Source: Methanosarcina sp.
GTDB lineage: Archaea > Halobacteriota > Methanosarcinia > Methanosarcinales > Methanosarcinaceae
Assembly (NCBI RefSeq): GCF_028693135.1
Contig: NZ_JAQUVZ010000006.1
Location: 1-64,000 of the forward strand
Length of the DNA stretch: 64,000 nt
Reading direction: 5' to 3'
In this document: piece after piece, positions 1 through 8,760 of the stretch
Position numbering within the stretch: the stretch's first letter is position 1
How the letters are laid out: the number at the start of each line of letters is the position of its first letter
Position numbers and translations under genes: made by a program
Notes under the pieces: generated by a model
Databases searched by the model: none
Told to the model about the DNA's origin: nothing
What the model saw: the letters and a program-made list of their open reading frames with translations, nothing else

Positions 1-1241
1 ACGTCCACATTCCGGACCCTGACTTCAATTTAACAGGACAAAAATGCTATATTTGCTTCCAACATAATCATAAATTCAGAATGAGGGTCCGGAGTGCGAA
101 ATCAGAGGTACTTTCATGCCAAATAATCTCAAAAATGGATCGAAAGACTGTCAGGCACATGAATGTATCTCCTGTTATCTTTCAATCCATTCTCATACTT
201 CTCGGGCTCCTGTCGCATCTCTGCCGCCGCTCTGTGAATAAATATAAGTGAATACAAATCTAATTTTTAGAGAGTACATTTTGTTCATTCGAGTGTCCTG
301 GAAATACAGGAATAGACGAGTTTTCTTTTGATTACTGGAAAGAGTAAATGCAAAAAATATCCATTGGTCATCGGTTAAGGAATTTTCTTGCCCGCAAGCT
401 ATCGATTTTGTACCCGAAGACTGCCTCATATGTTGCCCTATTTACCGATAATCGACACCTTGCTCAACCCTCTAATCTGTTAATATTTTGAAAATCTATT
501 GGGGGATGGACGCAATTTGTCATGATTCCTCACTTAACAATTTGTACTATTGATGTGTCGTATTTTATATTCAGGCATCTGTGTATAATATTTTAGTCTT
601 TCTGTAAAAACTGCTTATATACCCCACAATAATACTTATCCAATTCTTTTGTACACATAAATGAATCCTCTTTATACAAAGCACATTCCGAGATGTATTC
701 ACATCTGGTGTCAAAGATATTCATTTTTTCAAAAACTGTGTCCAATAGTTTCATATGTCGATGTACTCTTTTAATATATTTATATCTGTCCCCCTGTATC
801 CCCTCATAGTGCATCACATAAGACTGTTTTCAGGGAAAGCAGGATGTAGCCCCTAAAGTGGTATGTCTGAAATGTGAACAGAAAAATCTAAAAACAGCCT
901 GAATGCTTGAAAATCGGAATTATAAGGCGGGTAGGATTATGCTGTTCTTATCTAGCCCGTGACTATATAACAAAAGATTTCATATAATTGGAAGATACGG
1001 AAGGCGAGGATTGATTATATCCTTCCTTTCTGTGCTAATAATACAAGTCCTCTTGAGTGCAGTGAAAAGGACCGCGGGCTCCCGACTCGCAATTCGGGTG
1101 GTAGAGCAAATAATGCTGTACGGGTCAGAAAGATCTAATTTCGTCCTCTTGAGCGCAGTTCAGTATTAACATCCAACATCCATAATTTAGTCCCCTGAGC
1201 AAAGTTCACTGCTAAAATCCATCAAGTAGTCTTCTTGAGCG
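1..1241. other. Gene-poor stretch at the window's left edge
   Basis: No convincing gene is visible. Short open frames exist (for example minus strand 193-429 and 593-817), but none has a recognisable domain. The segment 359-490, read on the minus strand, matches 31470-31600 on the plus strand and looks like the start region of a degenerate gene. Around 1047-1100 there is one diverged copy of the dispersed element that is tandemly repeated just downstream (leader resembling CTCTTGAGTGCAG, then a hairpin ending ATTCGGG), with partial leader copies near 1142 and 1189. Confidence 0.6.
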
Positions 1242-1475
1242 CAGCGAAAAGGACCGCGTACTCCCGAGGCGCAATTCGGGCAGCGAAAAAGACCGCGTAC
1301 TCCCGAGGCGCAATTCGGGCAGCGAAAAAGACCGCGTACTCCCGAGGCGCAATTCGGGCAGCGAAAAAGACCGCGTACTCCCGAGGCGCAATTCGGGCAG
1401 CGAAAAAGACCGCGGGCTCCCGAATCGCAATTCGGGCAGCGAAAAAGACCGCGGGCTCCCGAATCGCAATTCGGG
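1242..1475. repeat. Six tandem 39-bp repeats
   Basis: Six head-to-tail units start at 1242, 1281, 1320, 1359, 1398 and 1437. Units 1-4 carry CGTACTCCCGAGGCGC and units 5-6 carry CGGGCTCCCGAATCGC, so the array consists of two sub-types. Each unit ends in a hairpin arm (ATTCGGG). Because 39 is a multiple of three, long repetitive open frames run through it in several frames; they have no start context and are not genes. Single copies of the same element occur at about 1047-1100, 14625-14686 and 46427-46476. Confidence 0.95.
1458..1475 (-). terminator. Hairpin just after modC, possible terminator
   Basis: A perfect 7-bp stem (CCCGAAT / ATTCGGG) with loop CGCA begins three bases past the modC stop codon. 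It is part of the last 39-bp repeat unit. No U-tract follows on the minus strand, so it may act as a 3'-end stabiliser rather than a true terminator. Confidence 0.4.
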
Positions 1476-1477
1476 CG

Positions 1478-2608
1478 TCAGAAGACAATCATATCCGATG
1501 CTCTGAGCCCGACCATGCATTCATCTCCAGTCCCTATTTTTAATGAGTCAAAGACATGGTTTGCGACTTCCACCTTCAGGACATCCTCGCTTTCTTTAAG
1601 TATCAGGGACATGATCCGGCTGGTGCCTTTGTTCACCACGTTCATTATTACGCCGTCGAACAGGTTTTTCCTCTCTTCCTGTCGGATAACATGCATATTC
1701 CTCCTGTCCACAAGTTCGACATTCTCAGGTCGAATGCCCCAGCTGACCCTGTCTCCTGCCTTGCGTTCTATGTAGGGAGCGGTAATTTCCGTCCCAAGAG
1801 ACCACAGGAAGGTGCACTCGTCTCCTTCCCCATGGCCTCCGACCACGGCATTATCAAAGAGGTTCAGGAAACCCACAAGTTCAGCCACATAGCGAGTTTT
1901 CGGGTGGTAGAATACATCCTCAGGGGAACCGATCTGCTGCACCCTGCCGTCGTCAAAGACTGCCATCCGGTCTGCCATGGTAAAGGCTTCGACAGGATCA
2001 TGGGTAATGAAGATCACAGGAATCCCGAGCCTTTTCTGGATCATCCGCAGTTCTTTTCTCAATTTCAGGCGGACTACGGTGTCCAGGGCTGAAAATGGCT
2101 CGTCCAGGAGCAGGACTTCGGGGTCCGGGGCAAGGGCACGGGCAAGTGCAACTTTCTGTTTCTGGCCGCCTGAAAGTTCGTCCGGGTATGCAAACTCAAG
2201 TTCTTCTATCCCCACAAGGCCCAACATCTCGTTCACCCGATCCGTTTTTTCCATGGAACTCAGGCCTTTTAACCCGAACTCGACATTCTGCCGTACGTTC
2301 ATATGCGGGAAGAGGGCATTTTCCTGGAACATATACCCGATTTTCCGCTTCTGGGGGGGCAGGTTTATTTTTTTCCTGCTGTCAAAGTACACGGTGCCGT
2401 TTATCTTTATAGTCCCTGCGTCCGGCTTCTCAAGCCCTGCAATACAGCGGAGAGCTGTGGTTTTTCCTGAACCTGAACAGCCGAACAGGACCACAAAATC
2501 GGAATCTGCATCAAAGCTGCAGTGCATTGAAAAGCTGGGGTTTTTCCCCTTCTTTTTCCTGTTTTTCCTTCCGTAAAATTCCTTTTCAATGTCAACTTCA
2601 ACAGTCAT
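1478..2608 (-). CDS. modC: Molybdate ABC transporter ATPase ModC
   Basis: This is the cytoplasmic ATPase that powers molybdate import with ModA and ModB. About 376 residues. The N-terminal ABC domain shows Walker A (GCSGSGKTT, near residue 45), signature LSGGQ followed by QKVALARAL, Walker B with DEPFSALD and the switch histidine in IFITHD. The C-terminal 130 residues form a TOBE-type region, the usual oxyanion-binding regulatory domain of ModC. It starts at ATG 2608, 20 bases after modB. It is the last gene of the nif-mod run, so the transporter probably supplies Mo for FeMo-cofactor. A tungstate or sulfate carrier is possible on ATPase sequence alone, but the nif context favours molybdate. 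The stop lies directly beside the 39-bp repeat array. Confidence 0.9.
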   Translation of the reverse strand: MTVEVDIEKEFYGRKNRKKKGKNPSFSMHCSFDADSDFVVLFGCSGSGKTTALRCIAGLEKPDAGTIKINGTVYFDSRKKINLPPQKRKIGYMFQENALFPHMNVRQNVEFGLKGLSSMEKTDRVNEMLGLVGIEELEFAYPDELSGGQKQKVALARALAPDPEVLLLDEPFSALDTVVRLKLRKELRMIQKRLGIPVIFITHDPVEAFTMADRMAVFDDGRVQQIGSPEDVFYHPKTRYVAELVGFLNLFDNAVVGGHGEGDECTFLWSLGTEITAPYIERKAGDRVSWGIRPENVELVDRRNMHVIRQEERKNLFDGVIMNVVNKGTSRIMSLILKESEDVLKVEVANHVFDSLKIGTGDECMVGLRASDMIVF

Positions 2609-2628
2609 CCCTACTCTCCCCTTTCTTT

Positions 2629-3294
2629 TTATCGTTCTCCCAGTTTACTGGTGGCTGCAATCGTTATGAGGGAGATGACAACCAGGATAATCACAAGCAG
2701 GTTCGCAAGTTCATTATTTCCTGACTGGTATGCTCCGTAAATGGAAAGAGGCATGGTGCTGGTCTTTCCCGGGATATTTCCTGCGACCATCAGGGTTGCT
2801 CCGAACTCTCCGACAGCCCTTGCAAAACTCAGGACGCAACCTGCGATAATGCCTTTCTTTGCAAGGGGCAGGGTTATGAAAAGCGCAGTTTCGAACTCGC
2901 TTCTCCCCAGAATACAGGCAGCTTCCTCAACACTCCTGTCTACTGCCCCGATGGCTGAGGTGGTGGTCTTTACCATCAGGGGCAAAGATACTACAAAAGC
3001 TGCAATGGCTGCTGCCTGCCAGGTAAAGAGGATGCTGCTCCCCGTAATTTTGGTGAAGATGCTTCCTAATATTCCGTTTTTTCCCAGCAGGATAACAAGG
3101 ATATACCCGGTTACCGTTGGGGGAAGAATCATGGGCAGGGTAATCATCGTGTCAGCTATCCATTTCCCGGGAAACTCCCTTTTTGCCAGTATATAAGCAA
3201 TTATAATCCCAAACCCCGTAACAAAAAGGGTTGCAATGATGGAAATTTTGAGGGTAAGTAGAAGTGGGGTCGCGATTAGTTGAAAGGTTTCCAT
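2629..3294 (-). CDS. modB: Molybdate ABC transporter permease ModB
   Basis: Membrane permease of about 221 residues with roughly five hydrophobic helices. It has the binding-protein-dependent transport motif for contact with the ATPase (EEAACILGRSEFETALFITLPL around residues 130-150, followed by GIIAGCVLSFARAVGEFGATLMVAG), typical of the ModB/CysT group. ATG at 3294 is preferred over an in-frame TTG at 3297 because an AAGGGA-like ribosome site lies at the right distance. It sits between modA and modC in the same orientation. Confidence 0.9.
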   Translation of the reverse strand: METFQLIATPLLLTLKISIIATLFVTGFGIIIAYILAKREFPGKWIADTMITLPMILPPTVTGYILVILLGKNGILGSIFTKITGSSILFTWQAAAIAAFVVSLPLMVKTTTSAIGAVDRSVEEAACILGRSEFETALFITLPLAKKGIIAGCVLSFARAVGEFGATLMVAGNIPGKTSTMPLSIYGAYQSGNNELANLLVIILVVISLITIAATSKLGER

Positions 3295-3350
3295 CAAATC
3301 CCTTCTATTTTATGCTGTTTTGATTCGGAGTTTCTTGATTCCGGGGAATA

Positions 3351-4151
3351 TTATGCTGCGCTGAAGCCGTATTCTGCCAGGATCTCCTGTCCTCTGGTTC
3401 CGGTTACGAAATCCACGAATTCCTGTGCTTCCTCCTTATTTTTTGATGAATTTACCACTGCTATGGGGTAGGAAATCGATTCATTAACAGGGACCGTGTA
3501 CGTTATTTCATACAGGTCTTTCCGGCCACTTTCGGCATCCGTCATGTATACGAAACCTGCATCGACTTCTCCTGTTTCCACATAAGTGAGTACCTGTTTA
3601 ACATTTTCTGCAAGGATGATTTTGCCTGCAAGTTTGTCCCAGATCCCGGCTCTCTCCATTGCCTGCTTCGTATACTTACCCACAGGTGCGCTTTCCGGGT
3701 CCCCAATTGCGATCTTTTCCACGTTGTCTGCAGTCAGGTCTTCTAAAGACTTCGGGGATTCGGACCCATTCTTCTCAGGCACAACCATTACGAGGGTGTT
3801 GGTAGCAAAGTCCTTTCTCGAGCTGTTTTCGATCAGTTTTTCCTCGGAGAGGAGGTCCATATGGGCCTGGGAAGCCGAAGCGAACACATCAATAGGTGCT
3901 CCCCCTTCAATCTGCATCCTCAGGGTACCCGAACCTGCGAGGTTCAGTTCCACCTTTGTGTCCGGATGGGCAACTTCAAACTCTCTGGCAATGTCAGTAA
4001 AAGCCTCGGTCAGGCTTGCTGCAGCCGAAACAGTGATGGGGGTCGGCTGTTCGCCTGCTCCCGGGGACGCTGCAAGGAAGGCGACTATCCCAAGGCAAAG
4101 GACAGCTGCAAGGACTGGAAGTATCAGCTTTTTTGCTTTACTTTCACTCAT
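3351..4151 (-). CDS. modA: Molybdate-binding lipoprotein/periplasmic protein ModA
   Basis: Extracellular substrate-binding protein, 266 residues. It starts with a charged stretch and a hydrophobic signal/anchor (about residues 9-29), followed by the ModA signature ITVSAAASLTEAFTDIAREFE, the AGSGTLRMQIEGGAPIDVFASAS segment and IGDPESAPVGKY, all matching the molybdate-binding family. Its ATG overlaps the nifN stop by four bases (ATGA at 4148-4151), so translation is probably coupled to the nif operon. This overlap is the strongest sign that Mo uptake and nitrogenase are expressed together. Confidence 0.92.
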   Translation of the reverse strand: MSESKAKKLILPVLAAVLCLGIVAFLAASPGAGEQPTPITVSAAASLTEAFTDIAREFEVAHPDTKVELNLAGSGTLRMQIEGGAPIDVFASASQAHMDLLSEEKLIENSSRKDFATNTLVMVVPEKNGSESPKSLEDLTADNVEKIAIGDPESAPVGKYTKQAMERAGIWDKLAGKIILAENVKQVLTYVETGEVDAGFVYMTDAESGRKDLYEITYTVPVNESISYPIAVVNSSKNKEEAQEFVDFVTGTRGQEILAEYGFSAA

Positions 4152-5698
4152 TGCGCTCCTTCCATGAATTCTTTTTCTGCTCCCTGACCGGCATATGCTG
4201 CCGGTTCCACCTGTACAGGTGCGGTGAAAGTATCAGTAGCTTCAAGAATTGTGTTTGTGATCCTGTCCAGCAGTTCCAGGGCTCCCCTGTATCCGACGGT
4301 AAGGATGCGCTGTGCACCTACTCGGTCGTGGATTGGAAGGCCAACCCTTACAAGAGGAATATCACGGGCTTTGGCAATGTATCTCCCGTTTGAGTTTCCA
4401 ATCAGAATTTCGGGGTTGCATTCGCTGACCGCGTCGTTGAGGCTGTCAAAGTCGATCCCGTCCAGAACCACAGGTTCCAGTTCCGGCCTGATCTCTTCGA
4501 AGATTTGCTTTATTCTCTTTCCAAAGTCCCGGCTTTTGCTTCCTGTTGCTACCAGCACGGGGTTCATTCCGAGTTCCAGCATGAAGGCCGTCAGGCTAAA
4601 TACAGTGTCCGGGTCTCCGTAAACAGCCACTTTTACGCCGTAAAGGTACTTGTGCACGTCCACCATGGCATCGAGGAGCCTTCCCCTTTCTTTCTGGTAT
4701 TCCTCAGGGATCGGACAGCCGATGGTGTTGACCAGTTCCGTAAAGAAACTGTCCGTGTTTGAAAGCCCTATTGGGATTGGGACGCTGTGCCCGGGCACGC
4801 CGTGGGATTCTTCCAGGTATGCCAGTGCCAGGTTCTTGCTGACTATGCCCAGGCCCAGGCTTGCCCGGCTGTTTGGCATATCTGCTATTTCGGAAAGTCT
4901 GGTGCCGCCAGGGGCAATTTTTGGAAGCTCGTTTCCCAGGGGGGCGTCAAAGGTTTCGGAAATGTCAGGCAGGAAGATGTAATCTCCGGCCGTAGCTTCC
5001 AGAATCTCCTTGAGTTCCCGCACATCAGCAGGGGAAAGGCTTTCAGTCGGGAGGAGGTTAAGTTTGCCATTTGTGGTTTCTTTTATATCAGGACTTTTTG
5101 CTTCCTGTAAAGTTTCCGCTACCTTCTCTTTTTCTATGATTTCCGTATATCCCATAATTTCCATATTTTCCATGTAATCCATGATCTCAATGTCTTCCGG
5201 AATTTTCGGTTTTTCCGAGTTTTCCGCAAATTTCCTGACAACCGCATCCAGGGCTTTTATGTACCCGCTTACATGGCTCTCCCCGTAGCTGGGGGTGGAA
5301 ACGGAAATAATTATGATATCTTTTTCGGGGTCGTCTCCGATCCCTTCCTCTTCTTTGAATTCTCTGATTATTGCAGAGACATCGTCTCCTATTGTTTCGG
5401 CAAGGCAGGTGGTTGCAACGCCTATTACCTTCGGGTTATACCTGTTGATGACGTTTTTCAGTCCCTTTTTCAGGTTTTCCCTGCCTCCGTAGATCGCTCC
5501 TTTTTCGCTGAGGGAACTTGATGCGATGTCTACGGGTTCCCTGAAGTGGTGGGCAAGGTGCAGGCGCATATAGGTGCTGCAGCCCTGGGAGCCGTGGAAG
5601 AGAACCATGGTATTTTCAATTCCTTTAAAGGCAAGGGCACTTCCCATGGGCTGGCACATAACACATGGGTTCACGGTTGCATAGTTTCTTTTAGTCAT
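4148..5698 (-). CDS. nifN: Nitrogenase cofactor scaffold subunit NifN
   Basis: NifN pairs with NifE to form the scaffold on which the FeMo-cofactor precursor is matured. 516 residues. The N-terminus shows NPCVMCQPMGSALAFKGIENTMVLFHGSQGCSTYMR, the nitrogenase beta-type cluster region, followed by GVATTCLAETIGDDV. Similarity to NifK is clear, but the NifK-specific context is missing. There is an unusual acidic insertion at about residues 163-212 (DNA about 5070-5210), with near-repeated EIMDYMENMEIMGYTEI-like segments before the family sequence resumes at KLNLLPTES. It starts 12 bases after nifE and its stop overlaps modA. Confidence 0.9.
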   Translation of the reverse strand: MTKRNYATVNPCVMCQPMGSALAFKGIENTMVLFHGSQGCSTYMRLHLAHHFREPVDIASSSLSEKGAIYGGRENLKKGLKNVINRYNPKVIGVATTCLAETIGDDVSAIIREFKEEEGIGDDPEKDIIIISVSTPSYGESHVSGYIKALDAVVRKFAENSEKPKIPEDIEIMDYMENMEIMGYTEIIEKEKVAETLQEAKSPDIKETTNGKLNLLPTESLSPADVRELKEILEATAGDYIFLPDISETFDAPLGNELPKIAPGGTRLSEIADMPNSRASLGLGIVSKNLALAYLEESHGVPGHSVPIPIGLSNTDSFFTELVNTIGCPIPEEYQKERGRLLDAMVDVHKYLYGVKVAVYGDPDTVFSLTAFMLELGMNPVLVATGSKSRDFGKRIKQIFEEIRPELEPVVLDGIDFDSLNDAVSECNPEILIGNSNGRYIAKARDIPLVRVGLPIHDRVGAQRILTVGYRGALELLDRITNTILEATDTFTAPVQVEPAAYAGQGAEKEFMEGAQ

Positions 5699-5710
5699 CT
5701 CAATGCCTCC

Positions 5711-7255
5711 TCATACCTGGCTCTCAACTGCATCATCCTGATTCTGGCGCAAAAACTCCGGATCCATGTGCATTTCTTTATATTTTTTTGCGCAGGGTTT
5801 TTCGGAAATATTTTCTCCATTTTCTTTTACTGCTGTCCTTTCTGATTCCACACCTTCGGGTTTCAGGATCCTCTGCTTTACAGCTTTCCAGACAGGGCTG
5901 TTGATCGAGGCGTCCACTTCCCTGGTGAAATTTACAAAGCCGTCAAAGCCTTCGAACTCCACCACCCTATCATGGTTGAAGTCACAGAAAGCAACACCCA
6001 GTTTGTACGCGATAAACCTCTCCTTAACGCCTGCAACCATCAGGTCGGCTTTCTGTTTCACAAGCAAATCGGCAAGTTCAAGGGGGTTTGCATCGTCTAC
6101 AATGACCGTTCCATTCCGGACTGAATAACTGATCTGCTCGTAGTCTTCCTTTTTCCCGGTCTGGGTCCCGATGATGACCACTTCCATTCCAAGTTCTGAA
6201 AAGCCTTTGATGAGCGTAAGAGCTTTGGCTGCCCCTCCCATGTAAATGGCTGCTTTTTTCCCTTCGACTCTCTCCCGGACCCGGGAAATTTCGGGCATTA
6301 TCCGGTTTGTTTCGGTTTCCAGGATTTCTTCTGCCTGCTTTTTCATCTCTTCAGAACCAAAGTATTCTGCAGTCTTCCGAAGCGCAATGGAGATATCTTC
6401 GATTCCGAAGAAGCTCACGTTTAAGTATGGAATTCCGTACTCTTGCTGCATCCACTTTGCCAGGTAGTTCATGGACCCACTGCACTGGACGAGGTTGAGG
6501 TCGGCTTCCGCTGCCCTTGAAATTGTTTTGGCAGTTGAATCCCCGGTCATGGAAACTATGACTTCGATTCCCATCTGCTCAAAGAGGGGTTTTACAAGCC
6601 ATACATCTCCTGCAACGTTGAAATCCCCGAGGATGTTAATCTTTGGCTTTCTGGCTTTCTGACTTACCTCGGGCTTCTTTTCTACAGTTTCTTCTTCCGG
6701 TCTTTTGATAAGCTGCTTTAAGGCATCACAAGCAGCCTTGTACCCGTCGGATTTGTTACCTTTGAAACCTTCGGACTTTATAGGGAGTACCGGGATATTG
6801 TGCTTCTGACTTGCTGTTTTGCATACGGAATCAAGGTCATCCCCAATAATTCCTACAATGCATGTGGAATACACGAAGACCACCGGAGGGCGGTAGATGC
6901 CTACCAGTTCGTCGATCGCGTTTGAGAGCTTTTTTTCTCCTCCGAAGACGATATCGATTTCTTTCATGTCCGTGCTGAAACTGCTGCGGTTTGTTTCAAT
7001 CCCACTGGACTTTGCGCCTCTGATGTCCCAGGTATAGCCTGCACAGCCAATTGGGCCGTGGACCAGGTGAACGGCATCGGTTACTGGGTTTAAGACAACC
7101 CTGGCTCCCGAATAGACACAGGCCCGCTGGCTGATGGCTCCTGCCAGAGAATTGTTGTCGCAGGCAAGGGGGATTACCTGTCCCCTTTCCTGCTTTCTGA
7201 TGATGTATGGTTGCCTTTCTTCGAGAGTATCCACTATCCCGGTTTTCTCTTTCAT
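5711..7255 (-). CDS. nifE: Nitrogenase cofactor scaffold subunit NifE
   Basis: Alpha-like partner of NifN in FeMo-cofactor assembly. About 514 residues. Visible motifs are CVYSGARVVLNPVTDAVHLVHGPIGCAGYTWDIRGA (cluster cysteines) and VFVYSTCIVGIIGDDLDSVC, plus the C-terminal FCDFNHDRVVEFEGFDGFVNFTREVDASINSPVW that parallels NifD. ATG 7255 is chosen over an upstream GTG at 7264 because the GGGGAG ribosome site is too close to the GTG. The C-terminal 40 residues are charged and low in complexity. A 122-base spacer separates it from nifK, enough for an extra RNA-processing or promoter signal. Confidence 0.9.
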   Translation of the reverse strand: MKEKTGIVDTLEERQPYIIRKQERGQVIPLACDNNSLAGAISQRACVYSGARVVLNPVTDAVHLVHGPIGCAGYTWDIRGAKSSGIETNRSSFSTDMKEIDIVFGGEKKLSNAIDELVGIYRPPVVFVYSTCIVGIIGDDLDSVCKTASQKHNIPVLPIKSEGFKGNKSDGYKAACDALKQLIKRPEEETVEKKPEVSQKARKPKINILGDFNVAGDVWLVKPLFEQMGIEVIVSMTGDSTAKTISRAAEADLNLVQCSGSMNYLAKWMQQEYGIPYLNVSFFGIEDISIALRKTAEYFGSEEMKKQAEEILETETNRIMPEISRVRERVEGKKAAIYMGGAAKALTLIKGFSELGMEVVIIGTQTGKKEDYEQISYSVRNGTVIVDDANPLELADLLVKQKADLMVAGVKERFIAYKLGVAFCDFNHDRVVEFEGFDGFVNFTREVDASINSPVWKAVKQRILKPEGVESERTAVKENGENISEKPCAKKYKEMHMDPEFLRQNQDDAVESQV

Positions 7256-7377
7256 CTCTTTCACTCCCCTCTGCTTCTGCTTTTCAGATTTGCAGCGGCT
7301 GGTTTTCCAGTTTTTCTGATTTCCTCAGTTCTCTTCTGGAAATTAGTTTGAAATTAGTTATCTTGAAGTCAGACCCC

Positions 7378-8748
7378 TCACTGGATGGTTTCAAGCAGCC
7401 AGTCTGGCGCATCTCTGTCTTTCCTGTCAAGCAGGGTGTTTCCTATGCGCTCCACCAGTCGTGCAGCTCCGGCGTACCCCATGATAGGGAAGTAGTGCAG
7501 ATTTGCCCGGTCCATGATCGGGAAGCCTACCCTTATCAGGGGCACATCCTCTGCCCTTGATATGAATTTCCCGTATGTGTTGCCGACAAGGAGGTCCACG
7601 GGCTTTCGCTTGATGATCTGGTGGAGCATGAAGAGGTCCCCACCCGAGATTATATCGGCGTCCGGGTATTCGGAACCTATGAGTCCTTCTACTTCTTTCT
7701 CAAACTCTGAGTTCTGGGTTCCGGTGAGGACAACACTCGGTTCCATGCCCATTTCCAGCACAAGGCTCGTAAGCCCTGAGAGTATGTCCGGATCCCCGTA
7801 AATGGCTACCTTCTTTCCATGGTAGTGGGGGTGGGCGTCAGTCATCATGTCAACAAGTCTTCCCCTTTCGTCTTCGATTTCGGGGGGAATCGCCACGTTG
7901 GCAAGTTTTGCCGCGTTCATGACGAAACGGTCAGTGTTTCTGATTCCTATGGGGGTGGGCCCTACTCTGGCAGGGATCTTGAAACGGCTTTCAAGGATCT
8001 TTGCTGCAGAACCTCCTGCCATCTTGCAGGCCGCAATGGTCCCCAGGGAGTTTGCGGAATCTTCGATGTCTCCGATCGGGGTCCCGCCTTTGGGGTACAT
8101 GTTGTATTCTCCCGTAAGGGGGGCGTCAAAGACGTCCGTGGTATCCGGAAAGACGATACTTGAGATTCCCATGATTGAGAGAATGCGTTTCATTTCCCGG
8201 ATATCGGCAGGTTCCACAAAGCCCGGAATGAGGTTGAGTTTCCCGTTTGGCTTGCTTTTGCTGGCAAAAGTGGTCACGAAGGCCTTTACCATGTTGTCAT
8301 AACCGGTGATGTGGGATCCCACATAACTCGGGGTGGAGGCTGCACAGATCTTGATTGAGGGGTCTATAAGCTCTTCGGCCCTTATATCTTCTACAATGGA
8401 TCCCACGTCATCACCTATGGTTTCTGCCACGCAGGTGGTGTGGATGGCAATTACTTCGGGTTTGTAGACTTCAGTCAGGTTTTCGAGGGCCTCCTTGAGA
8501 TTTGCTGCACCTCCGAAGACGGCGGTTCCTTCGGAGAAACTGCTGGTCGTTGCAATTGCAGCTTCCCGGTAGTGCCTGCTCAGGCACATGCGCAGGTATG
8601 AGAGGCAGCCCTGTGAGCCGTGGCTGTGCGGCATGCAGTTGTGGACACCAAGGGCAGCATAGACTGCGCCTATTGGCTGGCAGATTTTTGCAGGGTTGAT
8701 TGTGATGGCTGAGCGTTCAACTTCTTCATATGGGGTGTAGTCTAACAT
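7378..8748 (-). CDS. nifK: Nitrogenase MoFe protein beta chain NifK
   Basis: Beta subunit of the MoFe protein, holding half of each P-cluster. 456 residues, short like other archaeal and clostridial NifK proteins that lack the long N-terminal extension. P-cluster region: INPAKICQPIGAVYAALGVHNCMPHSHGSQGCLSYLRMCLSRHYRE; then IAIHTTCVAETIGDDVGSI and a conserved C-terminal VGFPIMDRANLHYFPIMGYAGAARLVERIGN. It starts 12 bases after nifD, consistent with equal co-translation of the two subunits. Confidence 0.95.
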   Translation of the reverse strand: MLDYTPYEEVERSAITINPAKICQPIGAVYAALGVHNCMPHSHGSQGCLSYLRMCLSRHYREAAIATTSSFSEGTAVFGGAANLKEALENLTEVYKPEVIAIHTTCVAETIGDDVGSIVEDIRAEELIDPSIKICAASTPSYVGSHITGYDNMVKAFVTTFASKSKPNGKLNLIPGFVEPADIREMKRILSIMGISSIVFPDTTDVFDAPLTGEYNMYPKGGTPIGDIEDSANSLGTIAACKMAGGSAAKILESRFKIPARVGPTPIGIRNTDRFVMNAAKLANVAIPPEIEDERGRLVDMMTDAHPHYHGKKVAIYGDPDILSGLTSLVLEMGMEPSVVLTGTQNSEFEKEVEGLIGSEYPDADIISGGDLFMLHQIIKRKPVDLLVGNTYGKFISRAEDVPLIRVGFPIMDRANLHYFPIMGYAGAARLVERIGNTLLDRKDRDAPDWLLETIQ

Positions 8749-8760
8749 TTATCTCTCTCC

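Noticed and set aside
193-817. Two minus-strand frames of 78 and 74 codons
   Set aside because: No recognisable domain. The first overlaps the repeat shared with 31470-31600 and is frame-disturbed relative to it; the second has no ribosome site or homologue I can name.
1242-1475. CRISPR array
   Set aside because: Units are contiguous with no unique spacers.
1212-1543. Overlapping open frames on both strands encoding repeated Ala/Arg/Ser-rich peptides
   Set aside because: They arise from the 39-bp tandem repeat, whose length keeps three frames open; no start context or unique coding sequence.
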